A DNA stretch of 64,000 bases. Origin: Prevotella sp. P5-108 (lineage in GTDB: Bacteria; Bacteroidota; Bacteroidia; Bacteroidales; Bacteroidaceae). The stretch covers positions 28,922 to 92,921 of the forward strand of contig NZ_NPJJ01000025.1 in the NCBI RefSeq assembly GCF_002251385.1, read 5' to 3'. Positions within the stretch are counted from its first letter, which is position 1. Each line of letters opens with the position of its first letter. Shown here piece by piece: positions 35,554 to 44,116 of the stretch. The notes beneath the pieces are model-generated. The model worked only from the letters and a program-made list of their open reading frames with translations. It did no database searches and was not told where the DNA came from. The translations under genes were made by a program, and so were the position numbers.

Positions 35554-35865
35554 ACAGTTGCCGGTGATGTGTACCGTCTGCGCCGTACTGCCTATATCAT
35601 TGACCAAGGTAAAACAACTCCGCGCCTCAACCTTGGGCTATGTAATCGCAACTCCTACAGAGTTTCCGGGGGTGCGTACCGTCTGCGCCGTTCTGCCTAT
35701 ATCATTGACCAAGGTAAAACAACTCCGCGCCTCAACCTTGGGCTATGTAATCGCAACTCCTACAGAGTTTCCGGGGGTGCGTACCGTCTGCGCCGTTCTG
35801 CCTATATCATTGACCAAGGTAAAACAACTCCGCACCTCAACCTTGGGCTATGTAATCACAACTCC

Positions 35866-35911
35866 ATTACCTTTCCGCGTCGCATTGCGCCGCGCCGGTG
35901 ACCTTCGGTTT
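35866..35911 (+). repeat. GC-rich insertion segment, copy 6
   Basis: ATTACC ... GGTTT, 46 bp, in the last unit of array 2, between ACAACTCC and AGAGTTGCC. Confidence 0.78.
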
Positions 35912-36048
35912 AGAGTTGCCGGTGATGTGTACCGTCTGCGCCGTATTATCTATGCCGTTGTCAGGTGTCAAATCGCTATTTACCCTCATGGGAAGACTGG
36001 GGTGGGGTACGCTGCTGGTCCCTTTTGTTGCGGGGCTTGTCAGCAGCA

Positions 36049-36341
36049 GCAACTCTGTAGGAGTTGCGCTTCCCCAGCTTAGGGTAGCGGGCGTAGTCCG
36101 CTACCCTGGGTAGCTGCACAACTATTATAGCTACTCTGAAGGAGTTGCGATTAGCCGAAGGCGTTATGCTCGGTTAATAATAATCGTCTACACCTTTTTT
36201 TTCCATTATCCTGCTGGAGGTAACGCCTACGGCTAAGCGCAACACTTACAGCGTTGCTACCTTTTTTGTACCCATACCCAGGGTAGAGGCGCTTCGCACC
36301 TCAACCCTGGGCTGTGAAATCGCAACTCCTACAGAGTTGCC
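36049..36341. repeat. Composite palindromic element, copy 5 (293 bp)
   Basis: Intact arrangement without insertion (CAACACTTACAGCGTTGC in C'). It is followed by a third, shorter 105-bp array. Confidence 0.82.
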
Positions 36342-36640
36342 GGGGGTGCGTACCGTCTGCGCCGTACTGCCTATATCATCGACCAAGGTAAAACAACTCC
36401 GCACCTCAACCTTGGGCTATGAAATCGCAACTCCTACAGAGTTGCCGGGGGTGCGTACCGTCTGCGCCGTACTGCCTATATCATTGACCAAGGTAAAACA
36501 ACTCCGCACCTCAACCTTGGGCTATGTAATCGCAACTCCTACAGACTTGCCGGGGGTGCGTACCGTCTGCACCGTACTGCCTGTGCCGTTGTCGGGTGTC
36601 AAATCGCTATTTACCCTCTTGGGTAGGTTGGGGGTAAATT
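36320..36640 (+). repeat. 105-bp tandem array 3
   Basis: CGCAACTCCTACAGA at about 36320, 36425 and 36530 (105-bp steps), the last with ACAGACTTGCC. No GC-rich insertion in this array. It ends in a partial unit (TGTCAAATCGCTATTTACCC) shared with the segments before composite copies 3, 4 and 5. Confidence 0.78.
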
Positions 36641-36735
36641 CATGCATTGGCCTCTGCTACTTCCATGGCTTGTCCTCGGTCTATGGCGGGGTTCTCAAAA
36701 TCTTGGGGGATAGTCTGCTAAAAAGCGGACATTCG

Positions 36736-36767
36736 TTTGGCTCTTTCAGCCAAAATCCTTAACTTTG
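36736..36767 (+). promoter_or_regulatory. Promoter of the GH29 gene
   Basis: TTTG (36736-36739), 20-bp spacer, TAACTTTG (36760-36767), 26 bp before the ATG at 36794. A full consensus match. Confidence 0.8.
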
Positions 36768-36793
36768 TGTGCGTTATAACAATCATCAATGTC

Positions 36794-38092
36794 ATGAAGA
36801 AAATTTCAACACTACTCCTGCTGATGGTGGCATGCCTTACCGCCTCGGCTCAGTATCAGGCTTCGCCCGAAATCCTCAAGGCCCGTACCGAATTCCAGGA
36901 CAATAAGTTTGGCATCTACATCCACTGGGGACTCTACTCCATGCTCGGCAACGGCGAGTGGGTGATGAGTAACCGCAACATTAATTATAAGGAATATACC
37001 CACCTGGCCGACGGCTTCTATCCCTCCAAGTTCGACGCCGAGGAATGGGTCAAGGCGTTCAAGGCCGCCGGTGCCCGCTACGTCACCTTTACCACCCGTC
37101 ATCACGATGGCTTCTCGATGTTCAAGACATCGGCCAATAACTATAACATCGTCGATGGTACTCCCTTCCACCGCGATGTGCTCAAAGAGCTCGCTGATGC
37201 CTGTCAGAAGTATGGCATCAAGCTCCACCTCTACTATTCACACGTAGACTGGTCGCGCCCCGACTATCCTCAGGGATGGAGCGGTATGGGTATCGGCAAG
37301 CCCAAGGACCAGTACAACTATGACTCCTACCTCGCTTTCATGAAGCACCAGCTCACCGAGCTGCTCACCAACTATGGCCCCATCGGTGCCATCTGGTTTG
37401 ACGGCTACTGGGACCAGAAGAACAACCCCAAGTTTGACTGGCGTCTCGACGAGCAGTACAGCCTTATCCACCGCCTGCAGCCCGGCTGTCTCGTGGCCAA
37501 CAACCACCACAAGGCCCCCAAGCCCGGCGAAGACCTGCAAACCTTTGAGCAGGACCTGCCCGGTCAGAACACAGCCGGTTATTCCAAGGGAACGGTGATA
37601 GGACAGTTGCCTCTGGAGACTGTGATGACCATGAACAAGGTCTGGGGCTACGACATCACCGACAAGAAGTACAAGAGCTCTGAATATATCATCCAGCACA
37701 TCATCAAGGCTGCCGGCAACAATGCCAACTATGTCATCAACATCGGTCCCCGCCCCGACGGCAAGCTGCCCGTAGAGGCTGTAGAGCGCCTCAAGGCTAT
37801 TGGTGACTGGATGGGCCGCTATGGCGAGACCATCTACGGCACCCGCGGTGGCATCGTGCGTCCCCATGACTGGGGCGTTACCACCCAGAAGGGCAACACC
37901 CTCTATGTGCATATCATGAACTGCCAGGACCGTGCCCTCTTCCTCCCCCTCACCGAACGCCGTGTGGCCAGTGCGCGTATGTTTGACGGTCACCAGAAGG
38001 TGCGTGTCAGCAAGAACGCTGAGGGCGTGACCCTCGAGCTCCCCGCTGTGCCCAAGGGTGTGGACACCATCGTTGAGCTGACTCTCAAATAG
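36794..38092 (+). CDS. GH29 alpha-L-fucosidase
   Basis: A 432-residue exported enzyme that would remove terminal alpha-L-fucose. The start at 36794 (MKKISTLLLLMVACLTASAQ) gives a signal peptide; the frame upstream overlaps the promoter. GH29 features: KFGIYIHWGLYSM at ~residue 35, TTRHHDGFSMF (substrate-binding His pair), LHLYYSHVDWSRPDY, and GAIWFDGYW with the nucleophile Asp at ~203. A short C-terminal beta domain ends the protein. Its compact length fits the GH29 lipoprotein/periplasmic type. It is followed by a hairpin and is monocistronic, though the CAZymes downstream may act with it. Confidence 0.93.
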   Translation: MKKISTLLLLMVACLTASAQYQASPEILKARTEFQDNKFGIYIHWGLYSMLGNGEWVMSNRNINYKEYTHLADGFYPSKFDAEEWVKAFKAAGARYVTFTTRHHDGFSMFKTSANNYNIVDGTPFHRDVLKELADACQKYGIKLHLYYSHVDWSRPDYPQGWSGMGIGKPKDQYNYDSYLAFMKHQLTELLTNYGPIGAIWFDGYWDQKNNPKFDWRLDEQYSLIHRLQPGCLVANNHHKAPKPGEDLQTFEQDLPGQNTAGYSKGTVIGQLPLETVMTMNKVWGYDITDKKYKSSEYIIQHIIKAAGNNANYVINIGPRPDGKLPVEAVERLKAIGDWMGRYGETIYGTRGGIVRPHDWGVTTQKGNTLYVHIMNCQDRALFLPLTERRVASARMFDGHQKVRVSKNAEGVTLELPAVPKGVDTIVELTLK

Positions 38093-38120
38093 TCTGCCGC
38101 CTCTCACCAAGAGAACCAAC

Positions 38121-38153
38121 AAAGCCCGAAACCATCTGCAGGTTTCGGGCTTT
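38121..38153. terminator. Bidirectional terminator after GH29 gene
   Basis: AAAGCCCGAAACC (38121-38133) and GGTTTCGGGCTTT (38141-38153) are a perfect 13-bp stem with a 7-nt loop, between the convergent GH29 and antitoxin-like genes. Confidence 0.82.
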
Positions 38154-38193
38154 GACATATCCTTGAGCTTGGGGATGGGGAGAGGGGGAGGAC

Positions 38194-38421
38194 TCAGTTC
38201 AGAACAGTATCAAACATTTCATCTACCGAACTCCATTGGGTCACTCTTCCTTCTGCGGCATCTTCTCTGGCCATCTCCAATTCTGTCTTCTTGGGTTTGA
38301 GCACAGTGACTGCGCTGACGCCATCCAGCATCTTTATTGCATTCTTGAGTTTCCCCAGTAGCGAGGGGTCTGAAACAGACACCAGTAATTGCGGTTCGTC
38401 CAGCGAGGTGTAGTTACTCAT
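38194..38421 (-). CDS. Antitoxin-like small protein (orphan)
   Basis: A 75-residue protein starting at 38421 (MSNYTSLDEPQLL). The middle (SDPSLLGKLKNAIKMLDGVSAVTVLK) is a compact beta-alpha-beta-like segment, and the C-terminus EMAREDAAEGRVTQWSSVDEMFDTVLN has the form EGRV-(x)-SVDEMF seen at the end of many Bacteroidetes type II antitoxins. No toxin gene lies beside it: the downstream 100 bp hold only a terminator. A full promoter precedes it. An alternative start at 38484 is possible; the one at 38511 lies upstream of the -7 box. Antitoxin assignment is by pattern only. Confidence 0.6.
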   Translation of the reverse strand: MSNYTSLDEPQLLVSVSDPSLLGKLKNAIKMLDGVSAVTVLKPKKTELEMAREDAAEGRVTQWSSVDEMFDTVLN

Positions 38422-38499
38422 AACAGTAGTTTTTTTATTGTTGTAAGGGGCATTGCCGTACTTGTCCTCGGGTTCTGGGCACATGTACTCTCTGTCATG

Positions 38500-38531
38500 C
38501 AAAGCTAACACTATTCTTCTAACCGCTCAAA
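38500..38531 (-). promoter_or_regulatory. Promoter of the antitoxin-like gene
   Basis: Minus-strand TTTG (38528-38531), 20-bp spacer, TAGCTTTG (38500-38507), ~80 bp before the chosen ATG. Confidence 0.72.
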
Positions 38532-38642
38532 TCCTAATCGTTAAACTATCTAAACCCCAGGCGGTAATTATCAGTCCTTGCCTCGCCCTGCCCAGTAATT
38601 ACTTGAATGATTGAAAAAATAACACGAATTAATGCTAAACTT

Positions 38643-38674
38643 TTTGTGTGTCACTCTGTTTTTTGCTATCTTTG
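38643..38674 (+). promoter_or_regulatory. Promoter of the GH28-GH28-GH3 operon
   Basis: TTTG (38643-38646), 20-bp spacer, TATCTTTG (38667-38674). The -7 box ends only 7 bp before the ATG at 38682, so the transcript would have almost no leader. Confidence 0.75.
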
Positions 38675-38681
38675 CCTTATC

Positions 38682-40166
38682 ATGAAGAAGACCGTATCAT
38701 TCATCCTCATGGCGATGCTGTCGCTCAGCCTCAGCGCCGCCAAAGTGGTTACCTCGGCGTCGCTCAAGCTCGTTGCCGATGGCAAGACCCTTAACACCGA
38801 AGCTATCCAGAACGCCATCGACCGTCTGTCTAAGAAGGGCGGTGGCAAGTTGTCAATCAGTAAGGGCCTTTACCTCACCGGGGCCATCCAGCTGAAGAGT
38901 GGGGTAGAGCTCCACCTCGAGCGCGGTGCCGTGCTCTTGGGCAGCACCAATCCCGATGACTATTACCAGCTGCAGGTGATGGGCGACGGCGACGTGGTGC
39001 GCAAGGACAACTCCAAGTATGCCCTCGTGCTCGCCCAGGGTGCCCGCAATATCGCCCTCACCGGCGAGGGAGTCATCGACGGACAGGGTCAGGAGCTGGC
39101 GCTCACCATCGACTCGCTCGTGAAATGTGGCGTGAAGAGTGACCCCAACTACAGCAAGCGTCTGCGTCGTCCCAGTGAGATCATGCGTCCCAAGCTCTTC
39201 TTCTTCTCCGAGTGTGACGGAGTCGAAATCGCCGGCCTCCATCTGCGCAACAGCGCCTGCTGGGGTCTCTCCTTCGACCTCTGCTCCAATATGAATCTCC
39301 ATCACCTCGATGTCTACAACCGTGCCTACTGGAACAACGACGGTATCGACATGACCGACTGCCGCGACTCGCGTATCACCAACTGCCGCATCAACGCAGC
39401 CGACGACGGTATCTGCCTGAAGAGCTACCACAAGCGCGGCGTAAGCCAGAACCTCGTCATCGACAGTTGCGAGATACGCAGCTCTGCCTCGGCTGTCAAG
39501 TTCGGCACTGCCACTTGGGGCAATTTCCGCGACATCACCATTACCAACATCCGCGTAATCGACACCTTCCGCTCGTGCATCGCCATCGAGAGCGTCGACG
39601 GTTCGCAGATCGAGAACATCGTAGTCGACGGTCTCAAGGCAACCAATACCGGCAACGCCATCTTCGTCAAGTTGGGCAACCGTGCCAAGAACGACCAGGG
39701 CTATATCCGCAACATCACCCTGCGCAATATGGATGTTGAGCTCGCCTTCGGCCGTCCCGACACCGACTATGATATCCGCGGCCCCGAGGTGAGCTACTTC
39801 CACAACCCCTTCCCCTCAAGTATCACCGGTTGGCCCGGTCATCCTGTAGAGAACGTGGTGCTCGAGAACATCAATATCAGCGCTCCCGGTCGTGCCGACA
39901 AGGGTATGGCCTATGTCAAGGCGCCCGAGGTTCCCGAAAACTACGACCGCTACCCTGAGTTCACCATGTTTGGCGAGCTCCCCGCCTGGGCTTTCTTCCT
40001 GCGCCACGTCGAGGGCATCACCCTGCGCAATGTCAACCTCACCCTGCGCGACCGCGACTTCCGTCCCGCCATCTGCCAGGTCAATGTCAACGGCTACAAG
40101 GACGAGGGAGTCAACATCACTCTGCCCGAGCCCAAGCACTGTGGCAAGTGCCATCGTCACGATTAA
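38682..40166 (+). CDS. GH28-like pectinase-family beta-helix enzyme, first paralogue
   Basis: A 494-residue exported protein (signal MKKTVSFILMAMLSLSLSAAK). The fold is the right-handed beta-helix of GH28 (polygalacturonase family): LNTEAIQNAIDRLSKKGGG at the start, LTGEGVIDGQGQEL, then the catalytic-region stretches WNNDGIDMTDC and NAADDGICLKS. At the place of the classical GHG and RIK motifs it has SSASAVKFGTATWG and FRSCIAIES, so the usual His and Arg/Lys are absent. It is therefore a divergent GH28 member, possibly with another galacturonic-acid-type linkage. The next gene is a close paralogue 73 bp downstream. Confidence 0.87.
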   Translation: MKKTVSFILMAMLSLSLSAAKVVTSASLKLVADGKTLNTEAIQNAIDRLSKKGGGKLSISKGLYLTGAIQLKSGVELHLERGAVLLGSTNPDDYYQLQVMGDGDVVRKDNSKYALVLAQGARNIALTGEGVIDGQGQELALTIDSLVKCGVKSDPNYSKRLRRPSEIMRPKLFFFSECDGVEIAGLHLRNSACWGLSFDLCSNMNLHHLDVYNRAYWNNDGIDMTDCRDSRITNCRINAADDGICLKSYHKRGVSQNLVIDSCEIRSSASAVKFGTATWGNFRDITITNIRVIDTFRSCIAIESVDGSQIENIVVDGLKATNTGNAIFVKLGNRAKNDQGYIRNITLRNMDVELAFGRPDTDYDIRGPEVSYFHNPFPSSITGWPGHPVENVVLENINISAPGRADKGMAYVKAPEVPENYDRYPEFTMFGELPAWAFFLRHVEGITLRNVNLTLRDRDFRPAICQVNVNGYKDEGVNITLPEPKHCGKCHRHD

Positions 40167-40239
40167 TCTACATATACTTATATAGACATTAATAACAACC
40201 ACAACTATCATCGGGCAGACGCTGCCCATAGCAAACATT

Positions 40240-41748
40240 ATGAAATACCGTAACTATATCCTCGTGGCAGCCATGATGCTCGTTGCCACTGTGGCCGAAG
40301 CTGCCAAGACCGTGAGCTCTACGGCTCTCAAACTCGTAGCCGACGGTCAGACCGTCAACACTCCCGCCATCCAGCGCGCCATCGACGACCTGAGTCGTAA
40401 GGGCGGCGGCACCATCGTCTTCGAGCCCGGCAACTATGTCATCGGTACCCTCGAGCTGCGTTCCAATATCGAGCTCCACCTCAAGAGCGGCGCCACCCTC
40501 TTGGGCAGTACCAATCCCTATGACTACATCGATATCACCAAGGAGGGCGCCGACCGCAGCGACCCTAAGAAGTGGAACTATCTGAGCCTCGCGCTCATCG
40601 AGGCATACCAAGCCAAGAACATCAAGCTCACCGGCGAGGGTACCATCGACGCCCGCGGCTGCGAGCTGGCTCTCGCTATCGACAGCCTGCACAAGGCTGG
40701 CGTGCGCCCCGACCCCAACTACTTTGACCGACTCAACCGCCCACGTGAGGCCATGCGCCCCAACCTCTTCACCATCAATGCCTGTGACGGTATCGAGGTG
40801 AGCGGACTCCATCTGCGCAACGGCGCCTGCTGGGGACTCGTCTTCTTCCAGTGCAAGAACCTGCTCATCGAGCGCGTGGATGTGCTCAACCGCGCCTACT
40901 GGAACAACGACGGTATCGACATCGTAGACTGCCAGCACGTCATCATCCGCGACAGCCACGTCAATGCTGCCGACGACGGTATCTGCCTCAAGTCAGACAA
41001 GCTCGAGCTCGCCTGCGACGACATCCAGGTCTACAACTGCGCTGTGGAGAGCTCGGCGTCGGCCATCAAGTTCGGTACCAACTCTGCCGGTGGTTTCAAG
41101 AACATCACCATCCGTGACATCAAGGTCAGCGACACCTTCCGCTCTGCCATAGCCATCGAGGCTGTCGACGGCGGCGAAGTGCGCAACGTGCTCGTTGAGA
41201 ATATCCACGCCCTCAATACCGGCAACCCCATCTTCATCCGCTTAGGCAAGCGCCAGGCCGACCGCCGCGACGGCATCGTCGATGGTGTGACCATCCGCAA
41301 CATGGTGTGCGAAGTTCCCTTCGAGCGCCCCGATGTAGGCTATAAGTTGCGCGGCCCCATCACCAACACCATGCGCAACCCCATGCCTTCGAGCATCGTG
41401 GGCATCCCTGGCGTCAAGGTGCGCAATGTGCTCATCGACAATGTCACCATCATCTACCCCGGTGGAGCCGACAAGGGTCTGCGTTACCTCACCATGGGCG
41501 AGCTCAGCAAGATACCCGAGCAGATCAACCGTTATCCCGAGTTTGATATGTTTGGCGAGCTGCCCTGCTACGGTTTCTACGTGCGCCATGCCGATGGCGT
41601 CACCTTCCGCAATGTCAACCTCCTGCTCCGCAACGACGACTTCCGTCCTGCCTTCGTTCTCGACGACGCTTCGAATGTCAAGTTTGAGAACATCTCTTAC
41701 CCCTTCGGCAAGAAGAACGGACAAATCTACGATAACTCCAAGCAATGA
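40240..41748 (+). CDS. GH28-like pectinase-family beta-helix enzyme, second paralogue
   Basis: A 502-residue exported protein (signal MKYRNYILVAAMMLVATVAEA). It aligns along its length with the preceding gene: VNTPAIQRAIDDLSRKGGG, LTGEGTIDARGCELALAIDSL, LHLRNGACWGL, WNNDGIDIVDC, NAADDGICLKS, SSASAIKFGTNSAGGF, and the closing EINRYPEFDMFGELP-type stretch. The two arose by tandem duplication. It also lacks the GHG and RIK motifs. Its stop overlaps the GH3 start by 4 bp (ATGA), so the pair is translationally coupled. Confidence 0.87.
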   Translation: MKYRNYILVAAMMLVATVAEAAKTVSSTALKLVADGQTVNTPAIQRAIDDLSRKGGGTIVFEPGNYVIGTLELRSNIELHLKSGATLLGSTNPYDYIDITKEGADRSDPKKWNYLSLALIEAYQAKNIKLTGEGTIDARGCELALAIDSLHKAGVRPDPNYFDRLNRPREAMRPNLFTINACDGIEVSGLHLRNGACWGLVFFQCKNLLIERVDVLNRAYWNNDGIDIVDCQHVIIRDSHVNAADDGICLKSDKLELACDDIQVYNCAVESSASAIKFGTNSAGGFKNITIRDIKVSDTFRSAIAIEAVDGGEVRNVLVENIHALNTGNPIFIRLGKRQADRRDGIVDGVTIRNMVCEVPFERPDVGYKLRGPITNTMRNPMPSSIVGIPGVKVRNVLIDNVTIIYPGGADKGLRYLTMGELSKIPEQINRYPEFDMFGELPCYGFYVRHADGVTFRNVNLLLRNDDFRPAFVLDDASNVKFENISYPFGKKNGQIYDNSKQ

Positions 41749-44036
41749 AACGTAAGCTCTTCACCCCTCTGAGCATGGGCGCCATGGCGCTCGCTCTCGT
41801 CATGGTGGCCTGCGGCAAGGCGCCGCAGCTCACCCGCGACAATGTCGATGACGTGCTCGCCCACATGACCCTCGACGAGAAAATCAACATCGTCGTGGGC
41901 GCCGGCAACGAGACCTTCACCGGCTATGGCAACACCAAGAAGCTCGTGCCCGGTGCTGCCGGAACCACCTCGCCCATCCCCCGCCTCGGCATCCCGCCCA
42001 CCGCGCTCACCGACGGTCCTGCCGGACTCCGCATCGATACCATGCGCGAGGGCCAGAGCCGCCGCTACTACCACACCGGCTTCCCCATCGGCACCGCCCT
42101 TGCCTCGTCGTGGAACCAGCCCCTCATCTATGAGGTGGGAGAGGCCATCGGCAACGAGGCCCATGAATACGGGCTCGACCTCATCTTCGGCCCGGGCATG
42201 AACCTGCACCGCGACCCGCTCGGAGGCCGCAACTTCGAGTACTACTCCGAAGACCCGCTGCTCACCGGTAAGATGGCGGCAGCCTTTGTGCGCGGCATCC
42301 AGAGCCAGCATGTCGGCGCCACCCTCAAGCATTTTGCCGTGAACAACCAGGAGACCAACCGCAAGGACGTCGATGTGCGCATCGCCCAGCGACCCCTGCG
42401 CGAGCTCTACCTGAAGCCCTTCGAGATAGCCGTGCGTGAGAGCGATCCCTGGTCGGTGATGAGTGCGTACAATATGATCAACGGCCAGCAGTGTATGGAG
42501 AGTCGCGACCTGCTTACCACCATCCTCCGCGGCGACTTCGGCTTCCGCGGCTTCGTGGTGAGCGACTGGGCAGCCCCCGGATGGCGCGACTCCGGCCGCG
42601 AGATCTGGGCTGGCAACGACCTGCTTGCCCCCGGCACCGCCCAGCAGCGTCAGGAGATCAAGGCCGCCGTCAAGGCCGGTACCCTCTCTGTGGCTGCCCT
42701 CGACAGCTGTGCCCGCCGTATGCTCCAGTTTGTAGCCCGCACCGAGCGCATCACCCCCCGCACCTATAGCGAGAACCCCGACCTCAAAGCCCACGCCATC
42801 AAGTCGCGCGAGGCTGCCGAGGAAGGCATCGTGCTGCTCGAGAACCATAACCAGACCCTGCCCCTCGCCAAGGAGACCCGGCGCGTGGGCATGTTTGGCG
42901 TCTCCTCTTACAACTTCATCTCCGTCGGCACCGGCTCGGGCAATGTCAAGACCCCCCACACCGTCAATCTCCTTGAGGGATTTGCCAATGTGGGCGTCGA
43001 GACCAATGCCGACGTGGCACAGACCTACCAGCGCATCATCCGCGATACCATCGCAGCCCGCGCCTACGACCCGCTGGGCTACGCCGCCATCCCCGAGCTC
43101 ACCATCGACTCGGCTGTGATAGCCCGCAGCGCCCAGACCGATGATGTCGCCATCATCACCATCGGCCGCAGCTGTGGTGAGGGAGCCGACCGCCTGCATG
43201 CGACAGAATATCTGCTCTCCGACGTCGAACATCGGCTGATAGCCCAGGTGAGCCGAGCCTTCCACGCCGCCCGGAAGCGCGTGATAGTGGTGCTCAATGT
43301 GTCGGGCGTGGTCGAGGTGGCATCCTGGCGCTCGCTTGCCGACGCAGTGGTGCTCTCGTGGTTGCCCGGACAGGAAGCCGGCGACGCCGTATGCCGCGTG
43401 CTCACCGGCAAGGTGTGTCCCTCGGGCCGCCTGACCATGACTTTCCCTCTGCGCTACGAAGACTGCAGCACCCACGACAACTTCCCCTACGACTACCACG
43501 GCCCCAAAGCTATCGGTAACTACCCCAAGATACCGCGTACACCGGCCATTAAGAACGTACACTACGTAGACTATGTTGAGGGTATGTACGTGGGATACCG
43601 CTACTTCGACACCTTCAACCGCCCTGTGGCCTATCCCTTTGGCTTCGGACTCAGCTACACCACCTTCGCCTACAGCGACGCCGTCTGCCGCGCCCAGGCC
43701 GATGGCAACTTCGCCCTCAGCGTCAAGGTCACCAACACTGGAACCTGCGCCGGCAAGGAGGTGGTACAGGTTTATGCCCCCGTGCGCTCGCTGCGCCATC
43801 AGCTCGTCGCCTTTGGCAAGACCCGCACGCTCCAGCCCGGCGAGAGCGAGACCCTCAGTCTCACCATCACCCAGCGCGACCTCGCCTGCTTCGACGAGGC
43901 GCAGAACGCATGGGTACTCGATGCCGGCGACTATACCCTCGAGATTGGCGCCAATGCCCGCGATGCCCGGCTGAAAGCCCACATCCAGGTGTCGGCACCC
44001 CTCGTCGTCGAGCGGGTCAACGGCGTGCTCCGCTAA
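41745..44036 (+). CDS. GH3 beta-glycosidase, lipoprotein
   Basis: A 763-residue enzyme expected to remove non-reducing beta-linked glucose, xylose or a related sugar. Signal peptide with lipobox (ALALVMVACGK). The N-terminal TIM barrel (LDEKINIVVGAG, PALTDGPAGLR-like PTALTDGPAGLRIDTMREG, KHFAVNNQETNR) leads to FVVSDWAAPG, whose Asp at ~274 is the nucleophile. The alpha/beta sandwich follows (RSCGEGADR, the acid/base region), then VSGVVEVASW...WLPGQEAGDAV and a C-terminal fibronectin III-like domain (PFGFGLSYTTF, VKVTNTGTCAGKEVVQVY). It ends the GH28-GH28-GH3 operon, pointing to stepwise breakdown of a plant cell-wall glycan. Confidence 0.93.
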   Translation: MKRKLFTPLSMGAMALALVMVACGKAPQLTRDNVDDVLAHMTLDEKINIVVGAGNETFTGYGNTKKLVPGAAGTTSPIPRLGIPPTALTDGPAGLRIDTMREGQSRRYYHTGFPIGTALASSWNQPLIYEVGEAIGNEAHEYGLDLIFGPGMNLHRDPLGGRNFEYYSEDPLLTGKMAAAFVRGIQSQHVGATLKHFAVNNQETNRKDVDVRIAQRPLRELYLKPFEIAVRESDPWSVMSAYNMINGQQCMESRDLLTTILRGDFGFRGFVVSDWAAPGWRDSGREIWAGNDLLAPGTAQQRQEIKAAVKAGTLSVAALDSCARRMLQFVARTERITPRTYSENPDLKAHAIKSREAAEEGIVLLENHNQTLPLAKETRRVGMFGVSSYNFISVGTGSGNVKTPHTVNLLEGFANVGVETNADVAQTYQRIIRDTIAARAYDPLGYAAIPELTIDSAVIARSAQTDDVAIITIGRSCGEGADRLHATEYLLSDVEHRLIAQVSRAFHAARKRVIVVLNVSGVVEVASWRSLADAVVLSWLPGQEAGDAVCRVLTGKVCPSGRLTMTFPLRYEDCSTHDNFPYDYHGPKAIGNYPKIPRTPAIKNVHYVDYVEGMYVGYRYFDTFNRPVAYPFGFGLSYTTFAYSDAVCRAQADGNFALSVKVTNTGTCAGKEVVQVYAPVRSLRHQLVAFGKTRTLQPGESETLSLTITQRDLACFDEAQNAWVLDAGDYTLEIGANARDARLKAHIQVSAPLVVERVNGVLR

Positions 44037-44044
44037 GCGGTCTG

Positions 44045-44112
44045 CCCCATACAAAGAGAGCGGGGAGACGTGCCTGTCTATGGCATGCCTCCCCGCTCTT
44101 GTTGTATGGGGC
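44045..44112. terminator. Bidirectional terminator between GH3 and CDF genes
   Basis: AGAGCGGGGAG (44057-44067) pairs with CTCCCCGCTCT (44089-44099); an outer CCCCATACAA (44045-44054)/TTGTATGGGG (44103-44112) pairing extends the hairpin to almost 70 bp. Confidence 0.82.
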
Positions 44113-44116
44113 TGCG

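Larger units (their letters stand above)
35394..35911 (+). repeat. 105-bp tandem array 2
   Basis: Nearly the same sequence as array 1: units with CGCAACTC starts at about 35394, 35499, 35647, 35752 and 35857 (steps 105, 148, 105, 105), with insertions in the second and last units. It appears to be a duplicate of array 1. Confidence 0.82.
33463..36793. other. 3.3-kb repeat island between M6 protease and GH29 genes
   Basis: No credible gene. It contains four composite palindromes (33588, 34661, 35081, 36049), three 105-bp tandem arrays, six ~45-bp GC-rich insertions, and at its right end the GH29 promoter. The 105-bp period equals 35 codons, so stop-free frames with repeated peptides arise by chance; they have no start context or relatives I recognise. 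Confidence 0.8.

Noticed and set aside
33917..36082. Open frames of 140-250 codons with repeated peptides (RTVCAVLPISLTKVKQL, YRLRRSAYIIDQGKTT) on the plus strand
   Set aside because: They follow the 105-bp repeat, whose length is a multiple of three, and exist in two frames at once. They lack ribosome-binding context, signal peptides and recognisable domains.
33588..36600. CRISPR array or CRISPR-like spacing in the 105-bp arrays
   Set aside because: The sequence between hairpins is itself repeated, not unique spacers, the unit is far too long, and no cas gene is present.
41727..44054. 775-codon open frame antisense to the GH3 gene
   Set aside because: The GH3 gene is unambiguous; the antisense frame is open because of C-ending codons.
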